Positions 1 through 6,165 of a stretch of DNA of 34,313 nucleotides are shown piece after piece; position 1 is the first letter of the stretch; every line of letters begins with the position of its first letter. The translations under genes and the position numbers were made by a program. Source of the stretch: Pseudomonas japonica (GTDB lineage Bacteria; Pseudomonadota; Gammaproteobacteria; Pseudomonadales; Pseudomonadaceae); assembly GCF_900188455.1 (NCBI RefSeq), contig NZ_FZOL01000040.1:1-34313 (forward strand), given 5' to 3'. The notes under the pieces were generated by a model. That model was given only the letters and a program-made list of their open reading frames with translations. It was not told the DNA's origin and ran no database searches.

Positions 1-88
1 TGCTCTAGGGCACCGCTGGCATCCAGTCTGCCATCCACCGCTCTCACACCTTGATTTTAAGAGGTCCTGAAGACACAAGCTGGCTTGC

Positions 89-98
89 CAGCGATGAG
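89..98. repeat. Left 10-bp direct repeat (target-site duplication) of the MITE-like element
   Basis: CAGCGATGAG occurs here and again, identically, at 378-387, exactly at the two ends of the inverted-repeat element 99-377. The left copy completes a small hairpin, GCTGGC-TT-GCCAGC (79-92), typical of dispersed Pseudomonas extragenic repeats. The element therefore seems to have landed in a pre-existing repeat. A 10-bp duplication fits the IS4-like range of transposases; that family link is inference. Confidence 0.75.
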
Positions 99-377
99 CA
101 TGGGTATCTACACAACTTTCTGGCATGAAGATCTGCCAGGAAACCCCATGAATCTGATGCAACACGGTCGGTGTGGGAGCGGATTTATCCGCGATTGGCC
201 GCGAAGCGGCCATAAATCCTCAGATCTCGGTGGATCAGATACATCCGGGACTCCGGTTTTACGACGGCTTCGCCGCCGATCGCGGATGAATCCGCTCCCA
301 CACCGACCGTGTTGCATCAGATTCATGCGGGCTTCCTGGCAAATATGGTTCAGCCAAAAGATGTGTAGATACCCATG
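99..377. mobile_element. MITE-like miniature inverted-repeat element, 279 bp, non-coding
   Basis: The ends are perfect 16-bp terminal inverted repeats, CATGGGTATCTACACA at 99-114 and its complement at 362-377. The arms continue inward imperfectly to about 98 bp each. They include a perfect 39-bp inverted block (147-185 against 289-327) that contains the GTGTGGGAGCGGATT-type sequence widely dispersed in Pseudomonas. The centre (about 196-280) has smaller hairpins such as GGCCGC-GAA-GCGGCC. Ten-bp direct repeats flank the element. It encodes no transposase, so any movement would need an enzyme in trans. It lies 47 nt past the haem receptor stop codon. I do not recognise a named element. Confidence 0.75.
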
Positions 378-387
378 CAGCGATGAG
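378..387. repeat. Right 10-bp direct repeat (target-site duplication) of the MITE-like element
   Basis: This is the second copy of CAGCGATGAG, identical to 89-98. Removing 99-387 would rejoin a continuous host sequence reading GCTTGCCAGCGATGAG followed by GCCTCAGG, which is the predicted empty site. Confidence 0.75.
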
Positions 388-388
388 G

Positions 389-415
389 CCTCAGGATCAA
401 AAAGTGATCCCGAGG
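389..415 (-). terminator. Hairpin after the haem receptor gene
   Basis: An 11-bp stem (CCTCAGGATCA against TGATCCCGAGG, one G-T wobble on the minus strand) with a 5-nt loop starts 9 nt beyond the receptor stop codon. There is no clear U-run after it on the minus strand, so it may act as an mRNA 3' stabiliser or as part of a Rho-dependent end rather than as a classical intrinsic terminator. Confidence 0.4.
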
Positions 416-423
416 GCTGTGGA

Positions 424-3003
424 TCAGATATCCCACACCACATTGATCGCGAAATTGCGCCCCGGCATGGTCAGGCGGTCGAGGTTGGCCGGCGCGGTCG
501 CGCCTGCTTCGCCGATGCCGTCGTAGCCGCGTACGTCATCCCACTGCCAGTACTTCTTGTCGGTCAGGTTGTACAGGCCGGCATTGACCGTCACGTCCTC
601 GCTGACCTTGTAGAAACCGCTCAGGTCGAGCACGCCGTAACCCGGTGTGCGGAACTGCTTGCTGGTGCCGTCCGGCGCATAGAAGGTGGTGTCGTCGACA
701 CGGTTCTTGCGCTTGACCAGGGTCCAGCTGAGCAGACCGCCGTAGTGGTCCTGTTCGTAGCCCAGGCCGAGCACCGCGGTGAGCGGGTTGACGCTGTTGA
801 GCGGTGCGCCGGTGTCTTCGTTCTTGCCCCAGGCGTAGGCCAGCGAGCCCTGGCTGTACAGACCGGTCGGCGCGCCGAAGTGATCCAGGTTCAGCCGGCC
901 CTTGAACTCGGCACCCTTGATGGTGGCGTGCTCGATGTTGTTGGCCTCGAAGTTCTGCCCGATGTTCGTGCCCTTCACCGCGTCTTCGTTGATGAAGTCG
1001 CGGTACTTGTTATAGAACACCGCCACGTCGAAGTTGCCCGCGTCGAAGTTGCCGCGCACGCCGGTCTCGTAGCCCTTGCTGGTTTCCGGTTCGAGATTGG
1101 GGTTGCCGGTGACGCTGTAGCCCACGCCGGGGTTTTCGAAGCGGCCGTACAGCGCCTTGGCGGTCGGGGTGCGGAAGCCTTCGGCGTACTGGCCGTACCA
1201 GCTGTAGTTGTCGTTGAAGGCATAGGTCACGCCGAATTTCGGCGAGACACGGTGCCACTTTTTCTCGTCGAGGTTGATCGGGTCGCCGGTGCCCCCGATC
1301 GAGCGCAGGAACTCGTCGGTCGCGTGCGGTTCGAGGTGGGTCTGGTCGTAGCGCAGGCCTGGCAGGAAGGTCCACTGGTTCCAGCGGATCTCGTCCTGGG
1401 CGAACACGCTGTAGGTCTTCATGATCGGATCGGGGAAGTCACTGACTTCGCGCAGCGTGCTGGCGGCATTGGGCCGGCCGGCGACGCAGCCGAAACCGGT
1501 GGTCAGGCAGGTGGCGGTGCCGCTGCGCGAACCGGTGACCTCGTTGCGCTTGAAGGTGGCGCCGTAGGTCAGCAGGTGCTCGGTGTCGCCGATGCTGAAG
1601 GCCTTGTCGGCCTGGGCATCGAGGATCCACTGACGGTCCTTGTAGGTGGTCTTGCGAGTGCGGTCGACGGTGAAGATCGGCCGATAGATTTCCGCGACAC
1701 GCTGGTCGGTCTTGCCGATCTGGTAGTTCAGGCTCCACTTCACGTGGTCGGCCAGGGCGCTGTCGAGGCTGAACTCGTGGTTGATGCCGACGCGCTCGCG
1801 GGTGACCACGTCGCTGCCGGTGCGGGTCTGGTACATGTTCATCGGGCTCGGGATGAAGGGGCCGCCCACGGAGCTTTTCTCGTCGAAATCGCGATCGTCC
1901 TTGTAGTGCTCGTAGGTCAGGGCCAGGCGTGCATCGTCGGCGTAGTTCCAGCCGAGCTTGGCAAGGACGTTGGTGGTCCTGGCGTCGGCCGGGTTGGCTT
2001 CGGTACGGCTCAGACCGGTACCGCCGTGCTCGCCGTAGGATTCGGTTTCGTGGCCGTCGCGACGGCTCAGGTGCAGCAGGCCGTCGAACTCGCCCTGGCG
2101 GCCGGCGACGGTGGCGGATTTCAGCCAGCTGTCGTCCGCCGAGCTGTAGCCGGTCTTCAGCCGCGCGCCGGCGTCCTGGCCGGGCTTGATGATGTCGTCC
2201 GGGTCGAGGGTGAAGTAGCTCACCGCGCCGCCGATGGCGTTGCTGCCGTACAGCACCGAGGCCGGGCCGCGGAGGATTTCCACGCGTTTGACGATTTCCG
2301 GGTCGACGTAGTTGCGCTGGGTCTGCGCGTAGGGACCGAAGAAGTAGCTGTCGGGGATTGCCACGCCGTCGATCTGGGTCAGCACCCGCTCACCGTCGAT
2401 GCCGCGGATGTTGTAGCCGTTGAGGCCGCTGCGCTGGCCGGTGCCGCTGACCGACACGCCCGGTTCGTAGCGCACCAGATCCTTGATGTTCTTCACGTTC
2501 TGCCGGTCGAGCTGTTCGCGGGTCTGCACGCTGACGGTGCTCGGGACCTGGCTGACATCCTGGGCGCTGCGGGTGGCGCTGACGGTCACCTGCTGCAGGG
2601 CGATGGCCTGGGACTGGCTGCGCTCGATGGCCACGTTGTTGTTGCCCAGCTTGCGGTAGGTCAGGCCGGTGCCCAGCAACAGCCGCTGCAGCGCCTGCTC
2701 CGGTGCCAGCGCGCCGCGTGCGCCGGGCGAAACCACACCCTCGGCCAGCTCGGCGGACAGGCCGATCTGCCAGCCGGTGACGGCGGTGAAGGCATTGAGG
2801 GCGGACACCAGCGGCTGCTGGTTGATCGCGAATCGGTAGTCACCCATGCGCTGCGCGGGTGTCTGCGCCGGTTCCGCGGCGAGGGCCGGCAGGCTGGCGG
2901 CACCGCTGGCGAGCATGGCCAGGGTCAACAGGGACAGCGTGCAGCGCTGCAGGCCTGGTGTGCGTGAGGACTTGGAAACTCGACGGGTGGATCCGGTAGA
3001 CAT
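424..3003 (-). CDS. TonB-dependent haem/haemoglobin outer-membrane receptor with N-terminal signalling (STN) domain (HasR/HxuA type)
   Basis: This 859-residue outer-membrane receptor should import haem using TonB energy and also report substrate binding to the anti-sigma factor next door. Residues 1 to about 43 form a signal peptide ending ALA-A. An STN domain follows (about 55-105), then a plug (about 140-265, with VEILRGPASVLYGSNAIGG) and a 22-strand barrel ending in the aromatic-terminal VVWDI. Haem-receptor boxes are visible as EGFRTPTAKALY and NPNLEPETS, but the stretch between them has no histidine, the residue that binds haem in many family members. It is the last gene of a sigma/anti-sigma/receptor set. 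No hemophore gene follows within 423 nt, so the layout is closer to hxuIRA than to the has operon. The exact name (hasR or hxuA) is uncertain; the family is secure. Confidence 0.9.
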   Translation of the reverse strand: MSTGSTRRVSKSSRTPGLQRCTLSLLTLAMLASGAASLPALAAEPAQTPAQRMGDYRFAINQQPLVSALNAFTAVTGWQIGLSAELAEGVVSPGARGALAPEQALQRLLLGTGLTYRKLGNNNVAIERSQSQAIALQQVTVSATRSAQDVSQVPSTVSVQTREQLDRQNVKNIKDLVRYEPGVSVSGTGQRSGLNGYNIRGIDGERVLTQIDGVAIPDSYFFGPYAQTQRNYVDPEIVKRVEILRGPASVLYGSNAIGGAVSYFTLDPDDIIKPGQDAGARLKTGYSSADDSWLKSATVAGRQGEFDGLLHLSRRDGHETESYGEHGGTGLSRTEANPADARTTNVLAKLGWNYADDARLALTYEHYKDDRDFDEKSSVGGPFIPSPMNMYQTRTGSDVVTRERVGINHEFSLDSALADHVKWSLNYQIGKTDQRVAEIYRPIFTVDRTRKTTYKDRQWILDAQADKAFSIGDTEHLLTYGATFKRNEVTGSRSGTATCLTTGFGCVAGRPNAASTLREVSDFPDPIMKTYSVFAQDEIRWNQWTFLPGLRYDQTHLEPHATDEFLRSIGGTGDPINLDEKKWHRVSPKFGVTYAFNDNYSWYGQYAEGFRTPTAKALYGRFENPGVGYSVTGNPNLEPETSKGYETGVRGNFDAGNFDVAVFYNKYRDFINEDAVKGTNIGQNFEANNIEHATIKGAEFKGRLNLDHFGAPTGLYSQGSLAYAWGKNEDTGAPLNSVNPLTAVLGLGYEQDHYGGLLSWTLVKRKNRVDDTTFYAPDGTSKQFRTPGYGVLDLSGFYKVSEDVTVNAGLYNLTDKKYWQWDDVRGYDGIGEAGATAPANLDRLTMPGRNFAINVVWDI

Positions 3004-3121
3004 CGAAAGGCGCTCCCTGTCGCGCGTTGTTATGGATTACGCCTGACTCAAAACAAGAATCAGTTGCATTGGCTATAACGAGACGTATGGCGTCAGGGGA
3101 TCGCGTAAAAAAAACCTGGGT

Positions 3122-4081
3122 TCAGTTGAGAATCACCAGCGCGGGGAACTCGCGGACCTGCGCCGAGGTGATATGGGCCAGGGAGCGCACGGCTTCCAGC
3201 GGCTGGTCGAGACGGTAGTTGCCGGTCACCGCGACCTGTTCCAGCGTGTCGTTGGTGCTGATGATCCAGCCCGGATAGTAACGGCGCAGTTCGGCCAGCA
3301 CTTCGCTCAGCGGGCAGTTTTCGAAGATCAGCCGGCCCTTGACCCAGGCCAGTTCCTTCTGCAGGTCGGTCCGCTCGCGCTGGCCGAAACCGTTGGGGCC
3401 GACGCGGATGCTGTCGCCGCTGCTCAGGCGGATGCGCTGGTCGCTGCTGGCGACCACGTCGATATCGCCGCGCTGCACGCGGACCTGGGCTTCGCCATCG
3501 AGGTAGCGCACGGCGAAGTCGCTGTCGCGCACGCTGGCGCGCAGCGGTCCGGCCTGCAGTTCGAGGGGCTGGGCGAGGCCGCCGGGGACTTCGAAATAGG
3601 CCTCACCCTGGTACAGGCGGGCGACCCGTTGCTGCTTGTCGATATCGCTGGAGAACGCCGAGTTGGTGTTGAGCAGCACCCGCGAGCCGTCGTCCAGTTG
3701 CACGCGCTGGCGCTCGCCGACTACGGTGAGGTGATCCGCCTGCAGGCGCACCGGCAGGTTGCCGACGGTGACGATGCCCAGCAACACGGCGGCGGCGGCC
3801 GTCAGCGGTTTCCAGTGCGGGCGCAGGCGTTGCAGGCGCGAGGGTCTGCGCTGCTGGTGCAGCTCGCCGGCGGCCTGGCGCATGAGGTTGCCGTTCCACA
3901 GCGCCTCGGCGTCGACATAGGCCTGGGCATTGACCGGGTCGGCTTCCAGCCAGGCTTCGAAGGCGCGGGTGTCGGCGTCGCTGGGGCATTGCAGGCGGAT
4001 CAGCCAGTCCAGCGCCTGGTCCATGGCCTGGTCGCGGGCAGACGGGTCCGGCGCGGGGCGATGAGGGGCGGGGTCTGTCAC
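3122..4081 (-). CDS. FecR-family anti-sigma factor (iron/haem signalling)
   Basis: This inner-membrane regulator should hold the adjacent ECF sigma factor until the haem receptor signals through its STN domain. The N-terminal cytoplasmic part has the family pattern DQALDWLIRLQ...AFEAWLEADPVNAQAYVDAEALW. One membrane segment follows (LTAAAAVLLGIVTVGNL), then the periplasmic FecR domain (DGSRVLLNTNSAFSSDID, QGEAYFEV) and a C-terminal STN-like domain (FENCPLSEVLAELRRYYPG). I chose the GTG at 4081 (319 residues) because AAGGA sits 6 nt upstream (4088-4092). An ATG at 4126 (334 residues) is in frame but lacks a Shine-Dalgarno, and a further GTG at 4189 would overlap the sigma gene. The receptor gene follows after 118 nt. 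Family certain; start moderately certain. Confidence 0.88.
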   Translation of the reverse strand: MTDPAPHRPAPDPSARDQAMDQALDWLIRLQCPSDADTRAFEAWLEADPVNAQAYVDAEALWNGNLMRQAAGELHQQRRPSRLQRLRPHWKPLTAAAAVLLGIVTVGNLPVRLQADHLTVVGERQRVQLDDGSRVLLNTNSAFSSDIDKQQRVARLYQGEAYFEVPGGLAQPLELQAGPLRASVRDSDFAVRYLDGEAQVRVQRGDIDVVASSDQRIRLSSGDSIRVGPNGFGQRERTDLQKELAWVKGRLIFENCPLSEVLAELRRYYPGWIISTNDTLEQVAVTGNYRLDQPLEAVRSLAHITSAQVREFPALVILN

Positions 4082-4160
4082 GGGAGATCCTTGCGGTGCT
4101 GCGGCAGTCTTGGAATGGGGCGTCATGATCGGGGCTAACGGCGGATCAGGCAAGCGGCCT

Positions 4161-4679
4161 TCAGTTGCCGTTGAGCCGGTCGGCGACACCCATGCAGATC
4201 GCCATGATCAGTTTCAGTTCCTTCTGCACCGTGCTGGCGGAGACGTTCAACTGCTCGGCGATCTCCAGGTAGCTGGCGCCGTGCAGGCGGCTGAGGATGA
4301 AGATGCGCTGCTGGCGCGAGGTCAGTTGCGCCAGCGAGCTGCTCAGGCGCTTCAGGAGTTTTTCCGCGTGGGCGGCGTCTTCGGCGCTGCTGACGGGGGC
4401 GGCGACGTTGTGCACGACCTGCTCGGGGACATCCTCGAGCATCGTGCGCGACTGCACCCGGCGCGCGCGCAGGTGGTCGAGGGCAAGGTTGCGCGCGGTC
4501 TGGAAGACGAAGGGTTCGAGGTGTTCGATCGGGCGCTCGCCGAGGGCCCGGGTGACACGCAGGTAGGTTTCCTGAAGCAGGTCTTCGGCGGTACTGGGGT
4601 TGTCCACCATGCGCTGCAGCGTGCGCAGCAGGGTGACCCGCTGGGCGAGGAAGACGGCGTTGAAGTGAGTGAGGCTCAC
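4161..4679 (-). CDS. FecI-family ECF RNA polymerase sigma factor (iron-starvation / haem signalling)
   Basis: This sigma factor of about 172 residues should direct RNA polymerase to the haem receptor promoter when released by the FecR-like protein. Region 2 is visible as NPSTAEDLLQETYLRVTRAL and FVFQTARNLALDHLRARR, and region 4 as QLTSRQQRIFILSRLHGASYLEIAEQLNVSASTVQKELK. I chose the GTG at 4679. The in-frame ATG at 4721 falls inside a perfect Fur-box palindrome and upstream of the likely transcription start (about 4701), so it should not be in the mRNA. The Shine-Dalgarno for 4679 is weak. The gene heads the sigma, anti-sigma, receptor series on the minus strand and is expected to be repressed by Fur with iron. 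Confidence 0.87.
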   Translation of the reverse strand: MSLTHFNAVFLAQRVTLLRTLQRMVDNPSTAEDLLQETYLRVTRALGERPIEHLEPFVFQTARNLALDHLRARRVQSRTMLEDVPEQVVHNVAAPVSSAEDAAHAEKLLKRLSSSLAQLTSRQQRIFILSRLHGASYLEIAEQLNVSASTVQKELKLIMAICMGVADRLNGN

Positions 4680-4704
4680 GGCTGTGCTCGAACGGAATTT
4701 GTGA

Positions 4705-4721
4705 ATGATAATGCTTATCAT
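4705..4721 (-). promoter_or_regulatory. Fur box of the ECF sigma gene
   Basis: The sequence is a perfect 7-3-7 inverted repeat, ATGATAA-TGC-TTATCAT, matching the core of the GATAATGATAATCATTATC Fur consensus. It covers the -10 region of the sigma gene promoter, as expected for iron-dependent repression. Confidence 0.85.
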
Positions 4722-4737
4722 CAAGCCCGTTGGTCAA
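4708..4737 (-). promoter_or_regulatory. Sigma-70-type promoter of the ECF sigma gene
   Basis: On the minus strand, TTGACC (4737-4732) is followed after 18 nt by CATTAT (4713-4708). This predicts a start near 4701 and a leader of about 22 nt before the GTG at 4679. The -10 lies within the Fur box. Confidence 0.55.
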
Positions 4738-4785
4738 GCACCATGTGCGCGCCGGTCCGAGATTGCTCTATGGCCTGTCGGCTGC

Positions 4786-4936
4786 GCACGCCCCTTGTAG
4801 GAGCTGGCTTGTCGTGTGACGAACCACTGCGAAGGACCGCAGAGCGGTCCCTGAATCAGTGGTGTTATCGGGGCCTGCGTGGCAGGCCTTCGCAGTGGTT
4901 CGTCACACGACAAGCCAGCTCCTACAGGGGGCGTGC
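4786..4936. repeat. Long inverted repeat (Pseudomonas GTAGGAGCTGGCTTG type) after gapA
   Basis: Arms of about 51 bp (4786-4835 and 4887-4936) pair with a single weak position; 40 bp (4796-4835 and 4887-4926) are perfect. The loop has its own small hairpin, GGACCGC-AGA-GCGGTCC. The right arm begins 7 nt past the gapA stop, so the transcript would fold into a very stable 3' structure, probably serving as the gapA terminator and RNA stabiliser and insulating the sigma gene. A related repeat is at 13920-14024. Confidence 0.8.
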
Positions 4937-4942
4937 ACAGCC

Positions 4943-5944
4943 CTATTGGGCATTCCACAACGCCAGGCAGTTATCCAGCATCCGGTTGGAGAACCCCCAC
5001 TCGTTGTCGTACCAGGCCATGACCTTCAGCAACCGCCCCTCGGCCTTGGTGTGATTGGCATCGAAGATCGCCGACAGCGGGTTGTGGTTGAAGTCGCACG
5101 ACACCAGCGGCAGATCGTTGTAGCCGAGCACCTTCGAGCCGCGACTGGCCTCCTTGAACAACGCGTTGACTTCATCCGCGGTGGTCACGCGGGCGAGGGT
5201 CACGGTCAGGTCCACCAGCGACACATTGATCACCGGCACCCGTACCGCCATGCCGGTCAGCTTGCCGGCCAGCTCCGGCAGCACCAGGCCCACCGCCTCG
5301 GCGGCGCCGGTCTTGCTCGGGATCATCGACTGGGTCGCGGCGCGGGCGCGGAACGGGTCGCTGTGGTAGACGTCGGTCAGGCTCTGGTCGTTGGTGTAGG
5401 CGTGGATGGTGGTCATCAGGCCCTGTTCGATGCCGAATGCCCGGTGCAGCACCTGGGCCACCGGGGCCAGGCAGTTGGTGGTGCAGGAGGCGTTGGAAAT
5501 GATCTGGTGCGAGGCGCGCAGGGTGTCGTGATTGACGCCATGGACTACAGTGGCATCCGCGCCCTTGGCCGGCGCCGAGATGATCACCTTGCGCGCGCCG
5601 GCGGCAAGATGGGCCGCAGCCTTGGCCCGGTCGGTGAACAACCCGGTGCATTCGAACACCACGTCGATGCCTTCCGCCTGCCACGGCAGGTCCGCCGGAT
5701 TGCGGATGGCGCTGACGGCGATGCGGTCGCCGTTGACGGTCAGGCTTTCATGATCGTGGCTGACCTGGGCGGCAAAATGACCGTGGACACTGTCGTACTG
5801 GAGCAGGTGGGCGTTGATCGTGCTGTCGCCGAGGTCGTTGATGGCGACGACCTGCAGGTCCCCGCGGTAGCCTTGGGTATACAGTGCGCGCAGCAGGTTG
5901 CGGCCAATGCGGCCAAAGCCATTGATTGCAATACGAATAGTCAT
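4943..5944 (-). CDS. gapA: Glyceraldehyde-3-phosphate dehydrogenase, type I (NAD-dependent form)
   Basis: This cytoplasmic enzyme of 333 residues oxidises glyceraldehyde-3-phosphate with NAD+ and phosphate to 1,3-bisphosphoglycerate. The N-terminal Rossmann motif INGFGRIGRN and Asp37 in AINDLGD favour NAD over NADP. The catalytic cysteine is Cys154 in SNASCTTNCLAP, with His181 in TTIHAYTND; the C-terminal WYDNEWGFSNRM is typical. Length is normal. It corresponds to gap-1 of P. putida. It is transcribed away from edd and shares with it a control region carrying two HexR operators. Its product is thus matched to flux out of the Entner-Doudoroff pathway. It ends in the long inverted repeat at 4786-4936. 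Assignment is secure. Confidence 0.96.
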   Translation of the reverse strand: MTIRIAINGFGRIGRNLLRALYTQGYRGDLQVVAINDLGDSTINAHLLQYDSVHGHFAAQVSHDHESLTVNGDRIAVSAIRNPADLPWQAEGIDVVFECTGLFTDRAKAAAHLAAGARKVIISAPAKGADATVVHGVNHDTLRASHQIISNASCTTNCLAPVAQVLHRAFGIEQGLMTTIHAYTNDQSLTDVYHSDPFRARAATQSMIPSKTGAAEAVGLVLPELAGKLTGMAVRVPVINVSLVDLTVTLARVTTADEVNALFKEASRGSKVLGYNDLPLVSCDFNHNPLSAIFDANHTKAEGRLLKVMAWYDNEWGFSNRMLDNCLALWNAQ

Positions 5945-5972
5945 GGGGCCACCTCGTGTGCTGTCCTGACTT

Positions 5973-5980
5973 TTGTTGTT
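5973..5980 (-). promoter_or_regulatory. CA motif (candidate Crc/Hfq target) in the gapA leader
   Basis: The minus strand reads AACAACAA, matching the AANAANAA motif bound by Hfq/Crc. It lies 29 nt upstream of the gapA ATG and downstream of the predicted transcription start. It does not cover the ribosome binding site and overlaps the HexR operator, so it is weaker evidence than the sites before gtsA and oprB. Confidence 0.4.
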
Positions 5981-5990
5981 TTAATGACAA
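5976..5990. promoter_or_regulatory. HexR operator proximal to gapA
   Basis: TTGT-TTTAATG-ACAA matches the TTGT-N7/8-ACAA HexR consensus exactly. It would lie just downstream (about +8 to +22) of the predicted gapA start, a position suited to blocking transcription until 2-keto-3-deoxy-6-phosphogluconate releases HexR. Confidence 0.8.
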
Positions 5991-6003
5991 GATTAATCGG
6001 AAA

Positions 6004-6033
6004 AAAATAGAAAACAAGCGGCGCTGCTGGCAA
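6004..6033 (-). promoter_or_regulatory. Candidate gapA promoter
   Basis: On the minus strand, TTGCCA (6033-6028) and TATTTT (6009-6004) are separated by 18 nt, giving a start near 5997 and a leader of about 53 nt. The HexR sites at 5976-5990 and 6038-6052 lie on either side. Confidence 0.45.
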
Positions 6034-6037
6034 TATT

Positions 6038-6052
6038 TTGTTTGGATCACAA
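6038..6052. promoter_or_regulatory. HexR operator proximal to edd
   Basis: TTGT-TTGGATC-ACAA again matches TTGT-N7-ACAA exactly. It lies 114 nt before the edd start and just upstream of the gapA -35, so it most likely controls the edd-glk-gltR-gtrS operon. I could not find a convincing edd -35/-10 pair. Confidence 0.8.
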
Positions 6053-6165
6053 CGTAGAGCGAGTCTGACCTTTCCGCCGCCCCCTGCCTTTGAGCGTAGG
6101 CGCAATCGTTTGGAAGGGAAAACCGCCAGAGCCCCGCAATTACCGTTTAGCCTGGAGTCCAGTTC

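Noticed and set aside
1..423. Possible hemophore (hasA) gene or second receptor-linked gene downstream of the haem receptor
   Set aside because: Minus-strand frames in this stretch are made of the inverted-repeat element and have no recognisable hemophore sequence.
85..2967. Long open frame (960 codons) opposite the haem receptor
   Set aside because: It is the antisense shadow of a GC-rich gene: composition rich in Ala, Gly, Val, Arg with no domain, and it runs through the MITE. Similar long antisense frames opposite edd, gtsABCD, oprB, zwf, leuA, xseA, guaB and guaA were rejected for the same reason.
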